NCBI GenBank assembly: GCA_964497475.1
Contig: CAZCDM010000166.1
Coordinates: forward strand, 1-5,183
Direction: 5' to 3'
Source: CAZCDM01 sp964497475
GTDB taxonomy: Bacteria; Planctomycetota; Phycisphaerae; SM23-33
DNA: 5,183 nt
The translations under genes and the position numbers were made by a program. Below, piece after piece: positions 1 to 5,183 of this stretch (positions within the stretch are counted from its first letter, which is position 1; each line of letters starts with the position of its first letter). Below the pieces are notes generated by a model, which worked only from the letters and a program-made list of their open reading frames with translations, was not told the DNA's origin and ran no database searches.

Positions 1-37
1 TCAAACAATGCCTCATTATACATGAATTGTGGTTTTC
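1..37. other. AT-rich left-edge segment abutting the truncated hydrolase
   Basis: Only 12 of these 37 bases are G or C, against roughly two thirds in the rest of the window. In the hydrolase frame it reads a short peptide and then TGA at 23-25. In frame 3 it is open but uses codons such as ATA and TTG that are unlike the gene. It may be the remains of an intergenic region, a recombination breakpoint or an assembly junction. Too little is visible to choose. Confidence 0.4.
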
Positions 38-2398
38 ATCCGGGAAATCCGGGACTACGATGTCGACGGCCAGGCCGTCACGCCCGCCCGGCACGACTAT
101 CACGACTGTGTCACGCACCTGTTTGTCGAGTCGTTCGCCAGGCAGATCGGCCAGTGGTGCGATGATAACGGCATCGCCCATACCGGCCATGTTCTGGGCG
201 AGCAGCCGATGACCATGCAGACCCAAGTCGTTGGCAGTGCGATGCGGTTCTACGAATACATGCAGGCGCCGGGCATGGATCTTCTGACCGAGGTTTGGCG
301 GGAGTACGACACGGCCCGGATGGTCTCCTCGGCGGCGAGGCAGTTCGGGCGCACCTGGCGTCTGACGGAAACCTATGGCTGCACGGGGTGGGATTTCCCC
401 CTGGCCGGTCACAAGGCCATTGGCGACTGGCAGGCGGCCATGGGCATTAACCTCCGCTGCCAGCACCTTTCGCTATACACCCTCCTCGGCGAGGCCAAGC
501 GCGACTACCCCGCGAGCATCCTCTACCAGTCGCCCTGGTGGCGGTGCTACCAGGGCGTCGAAGACTACTTCGCCCGCGTCAACGCCGCCATGACCCGAGG
601 CCAGGAAGTGCGCGACCTGCTGGTCGTGTTCCCCATCGAAAGCGTCTGGATGACCTGCCGCCGCGGCTGGCAGCCTGCTGGGGTCCAGCCCGGCTCGCTG
701 GATGAAAAACTCATCGACCTGCGCGACACGCTGCTGCGGGCGAATCTGGACTTCGACTATGGCGACGAAGATATCCTTTCCCGCCACGGGTCGGTCACGC
801 CCAGCGATTCGCCGGTTCTCCGCGTCGGTCAGGCTGAGTACCGTGCGGTGATCGTCCCGCCGACGATCACTCTGCGCAGCAGCACGCTGAAGCTGCTCAA
901 ACGGTTCGCCGACCGCGGCGGACGGGTGATCTTCGCCGGCGAGATCGCAGAATACGTCGACGCCAAGCCCTCGGCCGCCCCGGCCAAACTGGCTCGGAGT
1001 ACCGGCCGGGTGCCGCACAAGGGCAAGCGGCTGGTCGATGCGGTCCAGGGCGTCACCCGTCGCGTGACGACTACCGACGGCGAGGGCAGGGCGGTTGAAT
1101 CGACGCTCTATCTCCTGCGGGAAGATGACGAGGCGGTCTACCTGTTTGTCTGCAATATCGGCGAGAAGATCGGGCGGGTCGGACAATCGCGCCACGCCGA
1201 CCGCCGCGTTCTCGACCGCACGCTCGACCTGCCGGAGGTGCGGATCAGCGGCTTTGGCGAGTGCAGCGGCCAACCCATCGAACTCGATGCCGAAACCGGC
1301 GAGCGGTACCTCGCCGAGGCACGCAAGACGTCCGTTGGCTGGGAGATTCGCACATCGCTGCCGCCCATCGGCAGCCGGCTGTTCGAGATTCCCCGCCGCA
1401 AACAGCGCACCAAACTGCCCCGCCGACCGAAACGCAAAACCATCCGCAGCAGCCCGATCAACCCCAAGAGCTGGGATATCACGCTCGACGAGCCGAACGT
1501 GCTCGTGCTGGATCGGCCTGGCGGGCGCGTGGGCAAGGGGCCGTGGCAGAGCCCGGCCGACGTGCTCGACATGGACCGCCGCGTGCGCGATGCAATCGGC
1601 CTGACCCGGCGGGGCGGTGAGATGAAGCAGCCCTGGACGCAGATCGGCTGCGACCCCGGCCCGGGCGAAACGGTCGAACTGGCCTACAGGTTCGAGGTGG
1701 ATCATCGCCCCACGGGCGAGCTGTGGTTGGCCCTGGAAGTGCCCGACCGCTACAGCGTGATGCTGAATGATCGGCCGGTGGAGGTCGAGGCCGAGTGCGG
1801 CTGGTGGGTCGACCCCTCGCTGCGACGCGTGCCTCTCAGCCCGGCGATGCTCGTCGAAGGGACGAACCGCCTGAGCCTCACCTGTCACTACGATGCGACC
1901 CATCCGGGGCTGGAGTGTGCCTATCTGCTGGGAGATTTCGGCACGGCCGTGCGCGGCAGCGAGGTCCGCATCACTCGGCCGGTCCGCCAGCTTCGCCTGG
2001 GCGACTGGACGCGGCAGGGATTGAGCTTCTACAGCGGATCGCTGACCTACCGCACGAAACTCAGCCGAAAGCTCTCAGCCCGGCAGCGGGCGGTGATTCG
2101 CCTGGAGGGCCTGGGCGGCTCGACGGCGGTGGTTCGCATCAACGGCTGCGATGCCGGTACGGTGCTCTGGCCGCCTTATGAACTGGACGTGACGGAGTGG
2201 CTGCGCGGCAAGGGTGATGAACTGGAGATCGAGGTGCTGGGCAACCGGCGCAATTCCCACGGGCCGTTGCACCAGGCCCGGCGGGGCAATGCCGTCGGCC
2301 CGCGGAGCTTCGTCCATTACGAGGATAACTGGCAGGAGGGCTACCTCCTGGTCCGCTCAGGGCTGGCCAAGCCGCCCATGCTCATCATTCAACAGTAG
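29..2398 (+). CDS. Glycoside hydrolase, GH106 / alpha-L-rhamnosidase-like, N-terminally truncated
   Basis: The 789-residue frame looks like the C-terminal three quarters of a large TIM-barrel glycoside hydrolase. Seen: residues ~20-190 carry barrel motifs typical of this group, namely RHDYHD, WCDDNGIAHTGHVLGEQ (E58), RLTETYGCTGWDF (E114), GINLRCQHLSLYTLLGEAKR and YQSPWWRCY; E58 and E114 are candidate catalytic carboxylates. Residues ~195-310 look like a Rossmann-like, glutaminase/beta-galactosidase-trimerisation-type domain (DLLVVFPIESVW, AVIVPP, FADRGGRVIFAGE). Residues ~480-650 and ~655-780 look like beta-sandwich, carbohydrate-binding-type domains (NVLVLD, CGWWVDPSLRR, AYLLGDFGTA, VVRINGCDAGTVLWPPYELDVTEWL). 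Known: relatives are about 1,000 residues or more, with the barrel's first half before RHDY. Here an in-frame TGA (23-25) precedes the only early start, GTG at 29, which has no Shine-Dalgarno, so the true start is not in this frame. No signal peptide is visible. The gene ends in TAG, 17 nt before the lipoprotein gene. The glycosidase call is firm; rhamnosidase specificity is only inferred. Confidence 0.72.
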   Translation: MVFIREIRDYDVDGQAVTPARHDYHDCVTHLFVESFARQIGQWCDDNGIAHTGHVLGEQPMTMQTQVVGSAMRFYEYMQAPGMDLLTEVWREYDTARMVSSAARQFGRTWRLTETYGCTGWDFPLAGHKAIGDWQAAMGINLRCQHLSLYTLLGEAKRDYPASILYQSPWWRCYQGVEDYFARVNAAMTRGQEVRDLLVVFPIESVWMTCRRGWQPAGVQPGSLDEKLIDLRDTLLRANLDFDYGDEDILSRHGSVTPSDSPVLRVGQAEYRAVIVPPTITLRSSTLKLLKRFADRGGRVIFAGEIAEYVDAKPSAAPAKLARSTGRVPHKGKRLVDAVQGVTRRVTTTDGEGRAVESTLYLLREDDEAVYLFVCNIGEKIGRVGQSRHADRRVLDRTLDLPEVRISGFGECSGQPIELDAETGERYLAEARKTSVGWEIRTSLPPIGSRLFEIPRRKQRTKLPRRPKRKTIRSSPINPKSWDITLDEPNVLVLDRPGGRVGKGPWQSPADVLDMDRRVRDAIGLTRRGGEMKQPWTQIGCDPGPGETVELAYRFEVDHRPTGELWLALEVPDRYSVMLNDRPVEVEAECGWWVDPSLRRVPLSPAMLVEGTNRLSLTCHYDATHPGLECAYLLGDFGTAVRGSEVRITRPVRQLRLGDWTRQGLSFYSGSLTYRTKLSRKLSARQRAVIRLEGLGGSTAVVRINGCDAGTVLWPPYELDVTEWLRGKGDELEIEVLGNRRNSHGPLHQARRGNAVGPRSFVHYEDNWQEGYLLVRSGLAKPPMLIIQQ
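38..55 (+). repeat. Near-perfect 9-bp tandem duplication
   Basis: ATCCGGGAA at 38-46 is followed directly by ATCCGGGAC at 47-55, so eight of nine bases match. In the hydrolase frame it encodes Ile-Arg-Glu then Ile-Arg-Asp. It sits exactly where composition changes from AT-rich to GC-rich. A chance origin is possible for so short a repeat. Confidence 0.5.
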
Positions 2399-2403
2399 CT
2401 GCC

Positions 2404-2410
2404 AAGGAGA
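2404..2410 (+). promoter_or_regulatory. Shine-Dalgarno of the lipoprotein gene
   Basis: AAGGAGA lies 5 nt before the ATG at 2416 and matches the anti-Shine-Dalgarno core well. It fixes the start of the lipoprotein gene and shows that translation still begins here although the frame is broken 42 codons later. It lies in the 17-nt gap after the hydrolase stop, and no separate promoter is visible, which supports cotranscription with the hydrolase. Confidence 0.75.
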
Positions 2411-2415
2411 TTTTC

Positions 2416-2481
2416 ATGACGAAACTGACGCGCGAGATTGTGGCTATGGTGTTGGTCTGCTGGCTGGCCCTGCTGGGCGGC
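2416..2481 (+). other. Lipoprotein signal peptide (residues 1-22)
   Basis: The n-region holds K3 and R6. The hydrophobic core covers about residues 8-20 (IVAMVLVCWLALL) and a lipobox-like L-G-G-C places the lipidated cysteine at residue 23. Glycine at -2 is a less common but accepted lipobox residue. It implies that the ancestral protein was anchored in the envelope. The short open frame ending at 2544 would today release only a 42-residue leader. Confidence 0.65.
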
Positions 2482-2740
2482 TGCAGCGGGGCGGAGGAGC
2501 AATCCGTTACGCTGCAGAGCCATGGCGGCTTCGAGGGCGTCTGACTGAGCAATGGCGAGGTCGAGGCGTTCCTCTCGGCCCGGCCGGTGGTTCGAGTGGT
2601 GGTGTATCGGCCGGTTGGCGGCGAGTCGGTGCTCCATATCCACCCGCAGCATATCGAGTACAGCGGGGTGCGGACGCAGTTCCTCGAGCCGCGGCAGAAC
2701 CCGCTCTCGGGCGTGCCGGCCGCCCAGCCGGGGCGCGTGA

Positions 2741-3406
2741 TTGCTCGTGAGCCCCGCCGGGCGGTGGTCCTCGCCGATCCGTCGGCCGAGGCGGGGTTTG
2801 CAGGCGGGGATGGAGGTCTCCCTGGCCGGTAGGGGCAGCACGCTGACGATTCGGCATTTTCTCAAGAACACCGGAAGCGAGCCGCGCGAGATCGCGCCCT
2901 GGGCGATCGTGTCTGTGCCCCGTCGCGGCCGGGCGGTGATTCCCTTCTCGCGGACTCTCCCGGCCGACGCGCCGCCGCGGCCGTTCCGGTCTGTCATTTT
3001 CGTGCCCAAGCGCAACCCGAGAGACAAAACGTTCGTGATCGACCAGTTTGCCCTCGGTGTGTTGTTCCGGCCGCGGGACAAGTCGACGAAGAGCGGCGTT
3101 CGCAGCGAGGCGGGCTGGTCGGCCTGGGTGGATGGCGAGACGGTGCTGAGCGTCCATGCCGACTTCCAGCCGAGGGAGATCTACTCCGAGGGCGGGGCGA
3201 ACGTGACCTGCTACGTCGGCTCGGGCGACGACCAGGCCGCCTGGGGCGAGCTGGAAAACAACGGGCCGTTGAGGGTGATTCGTCCGGGCCAGCGGGCGTG
3301 GCTGGTGCAGCACCTCGGGCTGCGACGCTACGATGAGCCTCTGCCGGAGAAGCCCGACAAGGTCTTGCAGCGTATCGCAGCCGATGTGGTCACGGCCGGG
3401 CCTTGA
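2741..3406 (+). CDS. 3' fragment of the disrupted lipoprotein gene
   Basis: This is the longest uninterrupted frame left in the broken gene (TTG at 2741, 221 residues; the first ATG is at 2810 and would give 198). Genuine family-like sequence begins only near GLQAGMEVSLAG at about 2795; the preceding residues are out-of-frame reading of the upstream part. A gene caller may report it as a separate hypothetical protein, but it lacks the signal peptide and N-terminal strands, and neither start has a good ribosome-binding site. Treat it as part of the 2416-3406 pseudogene unless the frameshift proves to be an assembly error. Confidence 0.4.
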   Translation: MLVSPAGRWSSPIRRPRRGLQAGMEVSLAGRGSTLTIRHFLKNTGSEPREIAPWAIVSVPRRGRAVIPFSRTLPADAPPRPFRSVIFVPKRNPRDKTFVIDQFALGVLFRPRDKSTKSGVRSEAGWSAWVDGETVLSVHADFQPREIYSEGGANVTCYVGSGDDQAAWGELENNGPLRVIRPGQRAWLVQHLGLRRYDEPLPEKPDKVLQRIAADVVTAGP

Positions 3407-3418
3407 TGTGGTCGCGCG

Positions 3419-5183
3419 TCATTTCTTGGCCGGGCTGAGGCGGTAGTATCGCACCTCGCGCGGGCCGAGCTTGACGGTCACGCCGTCGCGGGTTTGCTGG
3501 GCGGTCAGGACAGGGCCGGCCTGGCCGGTAAGGACCTCTTCCAGCCGGACGCTCGTCATCGACTTGTCCCACAGCGTCGGGTCGAATCGCAGGATGGTGG
3601 TCACGTCGGCTTTGCGGCGGTTGGCGACGATCAGCAGATTCTCCGAGGGGTAGGCGTAGACGGTGACGGCCGGGGCATCGGCGACGAGACGGTCGTGGAG
3701 TTTCTCCTGGCTGGCTGCCCAGAAGATCGCCCGACGGATCAACACGCTGTAGGCATCGCCGCGGTCGTTGACGCCGGGGAGGTAGACGCAGCGTCCCTTG
3801 CCGACCTGCCGGGCCGTGGCCATCAGCCCCGACTCGGCCGGGCCGGTGTAGAGCACGGTCAGGTCGTCGGCGATGGGCTTGGCGGTGACGGTGGTGCGGA
3901 TATCCGGCTGGGTCAGTCTGCCCGGGCCGGCGGTGATCCAGTGGGCTGCGTCGGTGGGCTGGAGGGTCGCCTCGAATCGGGCGGGCTTGCGATCGCTGTC
4001 GGTGCGTTTGATATCGAACATGCTGAACAGGCCCGCCTCGGCCTCGGGGCTGGTATAGCCCGCCTGGTCGACGCCGAAAAGATCCGCCAGCTGCCAGGCG
4101 GTTTTATCGTTCGGGCTGAAGGAGGGGGCTTCGATGCCGATGAGCCCGCCGCCGTTTTTGACGAAGGTGCGGATGGCGGCCGCGGCCTTGCCGTCGGCCC
4201 ACCAGTGGTCGCCCGACCAGGCACTGCCCGGCTCGCCGCAGTTGATCAGCACGGTCGCGTCGGCCGGCACGCCGGAAGAAGCGATCTGCTTCAGCGAGAG
4301 GAACTTGACGTTCACGGGCAGGTCGGTCAGGTGACGCTGGAACTTCGTGGAGGGGTACATCCAGTTGGTCCAGACCGCCCAGGACCGCAGCGGCCCCCAG
4401 GCGTTGATGACGTAGACGGTGGTGGGGTGGGTGTAGGCCTTTTTGCCGTTGAGCAGCGCATGGGCCAGGCGGAATTCATCGGTGGCCTGGCCGACGGCTT
4501 TCTGGATCGTCGGAACGTTCATGGCCTCTACGAAGGAACTCCACTTGCCCCCCCAGGTCAGCCCGTCGGGGCAGCGGAACAGCACGGCCCGTCGCATGTC
4601 GGTCCACCAGGAGAGAAGGTCTTTGGCGGTCTCTTTTGGCGTGCCGTTTTTTTCGCTGAACCAGAAGAACCGCATCACCTTGCCGATATCGGCCGGGATG
4701 TCGGTAATCATGCGGACGACGATGGAGTCGGCACAGGCTTTGACGATGGCGTCGGTGTTGGTTTCGGTCAGGAAGTCGGAGTACGGCTCCATGCCGATCC
4801 AGTAATCGCCCCAGAAGACGCGCACGGGCTTGCCGAGTTCGTGGGAGACGGCGACTTCGGCCTTCCAGATGGGCTTGAGGGCGTTGACACGGAAGTCGAT
4901 CCAGTCGAGGTACTGCTGGGTGGGGGGGTAGTCGACCACGCCGAATCGGCCTTCGTCGATCAGCCAGGCCGGGTCGAATTCCTTGCCGGTGGCTTTGGTG
5001 AAGGCCTTCTGCACGGCCGGGCCCGCGCCCCACTGATAGCCGTACCAGTTGTGCAGGCCGTAGTCCATCGCAAAGGGGTAGTGGATGGTCGTCGATCGCC
5101 AGACGTCGACATCGAAGAAGGGCTTTTTGCCGGGATTTCCCAGATAGCCTTGCCCAACTCCGCCGTTGAGCGATCTGACTCGT
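3419..5183 (-). CDS. GH112-family beta-galactoside phosphorylase (lacto-N-biose phosphorylase-like), 5' partial
   Basis: GH112 enzymes split beta-galactosyl disaccharides with phosphate, giving alpha-galactose-1-phosphate plus N-acetylhexosamine or rhamnose; they are usually cytoplasmic. The frame is open to the window edge: 38 codons precede the ATG at 5066-5068 and fit the family (WRSTTIHYPFAMDYG), so that ATG is internal and the start lies beyond 5183. Numbering from it, residues 1-205 are the end of the TIM barrel (NWYGYQWG, DEGRFGVVDYPPTQQYLDWI, FWGDYWIGMEPY, ITDIP, DMRRAVLFRCP, TDEFR). D88 in FWGDYWIGMEPY is my candidate for the family's catalytic acid, placed from memory and not by alignment. 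Residues ~215-450 are the Rossmann-like domain (VINAWGPLRSW, VLINCGEPGSAWSGDHWWAD, FVKNGGGLIGIEAPS, WQLADLFGVD), and ~460-549 the C-terminal beta-sandwich. Intact members are about 720-750 residues; 587 are visible, so roughly 150-200 are missing, including part of the acceptor site, and the substrate cannot be named. The gene is convergent with the lipoprotein gene, 12 nt apart. Confidence 0.82.
   Translation of the reverse strand, partial: RVRSLNGGVGQGYLGNPGKKPFFDVDVWRSTTIHYPFAMDYGLHNWYGYQWGAGPAVQKAFTKATGKEFDPAWLIDEGRFGVVDYPPTQQYLDWIDFRVNALKPIWKAEVAVSHELGKPVRVFWGDYWIGMEPYSDFLTETNTDAIVKACADSIVVRMITDIPADIGKVMRFFWFSEKNGTPKETAKDLLSWWTDMRRAVLFRCPDGLTWGGKWSSFVEAMNVPTIQKAVGQATDEFRLAHALLNGKKAYTHPTTVYVINAWGPLRSWAVWTNWMYPSTKFQRHLTDLPVNVKFLSLKQIASSGVPADATVLINCGEPGSAWSGDHWWADGKAAAAIRTFVKNGGGLIGIEAPSFSPNDKTAWQLADLFGVDQAGYTSPEAEAGLFSMFDIKRTDSDRKPARFEATLQPTDAAHWITAGPGRLTQPDIRTTVTAKPIADDLTVLYTGPAESGLMATARQVGKGRCVYLPGVNDRGDAYSVLIRRAIFWAASQEKLHDRLVADAPAVTVYAYPSENLLIVANRRKADVTTILRFDPTLWDKSMTSVRLEEVLTGQAGPVLTAQQTRDGVTVKLGPREVRYYRLSPAKK

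Larger units (their letters stand above)
2416..3406 (+). pseudogene. Disrupted lipoprotein gene, DUF4380-like
   Basis: The original gene runs from ATG 2416 to TGA 3404-3406. It starts with a lipoprotein signal (MTKLTREIVAMVLVCWLALL, then GGC with C23). Frame 1 stops at TGA 2542-2544 after 42 codons, but homologous-looking coding resumes straight after it (LSNGEVEAFLSARP, VVVYRPVGGESVLHI) to about 2795. An extra base in GGGGTTT (2793-2799) then moves the sense to frame 2 (GLQAGMEVSLAGRGSTLTI, APWAIVSVPRRG, WGELENNGPL, RPGQRAWLVQHLGL) until 3406. The span is 991 nt: removing one base leaves 330 codons, about 329 residues, the size of an intact protein. The pattern (LSNG near the N-terminus, APWAI in the middle, ELE..GPL and PGQ near the end) resembles DUF4380 proteins, whose fold I expect to be a sugar-mutarotase-like beta-sandwich; their function is unknown to me. 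It lies just downstream of the hydrolase, probably in its operon. The disruption is clear; the family assignment is moderate. Confidence 0.75.

Noticed and set aside
15..26. Promoter -10-like TTATACAT before the hydrolase
   Set aside because: No -35 partner can be judged at the window edge, there is no ribosome-binding site before GTG 29, and the gene lacks its N-terminal part. A functional start here is therefore doubtful.
473..1903. 476-codon open frame on the minus strand, opposite the hydrolase
   Set aside because: It is a by-product of GC-rich codon use in the plus-strand gene. The translation is Ala/Arg/Asp/Gly-rich with no recognisable motifs, whereas the opposite strand has clear enzyme motifs.
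2542..2580. Selenocysteine readthrough of TGA
   Set aside because: No convincing SECIS-like hairpin follows the codon (only a four-pair GAGG/CCTC possibility). The position has no redox motif context, and readthrough would still meet the frameshift downstream.
2791..2802. Programmed ribosomal frameshift at GGGGTTT
   Set aside because: The needed shift is +1, whereas a -1 slip here leads to the third, wrong frame. No stimulatory stop codon or rare codon is present at the site, and the upstream TGA would already have ended translation.
2507..3313. 268-codon minus-strand frame opposite the broken lipoprotein gene
   Set aside because: The translation is Arg/Pro/Ala-rich low-complexity sequence without motifs. 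The plus strand has coherent protein sequence in two frames joined by one indel, which explains the region better.
2542..3421. Alternative genetic code with TGA as tryptophan
   Set aside because: TGA serves as the sensible stop for the GH112 gene (3419-3421) and the lipoprotein gene (3404-3406), and Trp is encoded by TGG throughout. Reading TGA as Trp would run the GH112 gene into its neighbour.
3390..3435. GGCCGGGC repeats at the convergent gene ends as a shared terminator
   Set aside because: The two copies are in direct rather than inverted orientation and fall within the coding ends of the two genes. No stable stem with a T-run follows on either strand.

Overview
The window is GC-rich (about two-thirds G+C by eye), densely coding and devoted to carbohydrate metabolism. 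Codon use strongly favours G/C at third positions. This, the enzyme types and a lipoprotein-type signal peptide suggest a polysaccharide-degrading bacterium of the Planctomycetota/Verrucomicrobiota/Lentisphaerota kind, probably known from metagenomes. That placement is an inference from protein style; no marker gene is present.

Layout. Positions 1-37 are a short AT-rich stretch of unclear origin. Positions 29-2398 (+) encode a large glycoside hydrolase related to the GH106 / alpha-L-rhamnosidase-like TIM-barrel enzymes. Its open frame starts abruptly inside the catalytic barrel, so the N-terminal part is missing or lies in another frame upstream. After 17 nt and a clear Shine-Dalgarno, positions 2416-3406 (+) hold a broken gene for a roughly 329-residue lipoprotein resembling the DUF4380-type beta-sandwich proteins. 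An in-frame TGA at 2542-2544 and a one-base insertion at about 2793-2799 interrupt it. Twelve bases later, convergently, positions 3419-5183 (-) encode the C-terminal 587 residues of a GH112-family beta-galactoside phosphorylase (the lacto-N-biose / galacto-N-biose / galactosyl-rhamnose phosphorylase family). It is open to the window edge, with its start beyond it.

Working together (inference): a rhamnosidase-like hydrolase would trim sugars from a complex glycan and a lipoprotein may bind or process glycans at the envelope. The GH112 enzyme would cleave a beta-galactosyl disaccharide with phosphate to give galactose-1-phosphate. The plus-strand pair looks like one transcript; the phosphorylase belongs to a separate, oppositely oriented unit.

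No RNA gene, CRISPR array, insertion sequence or convincing terminator was seen. The most notable points are the gene decay on the plus strand beside an intact GH112 gene, and the sharp truncation and composition boundary at the left end. I did not find a clearly new biological system.
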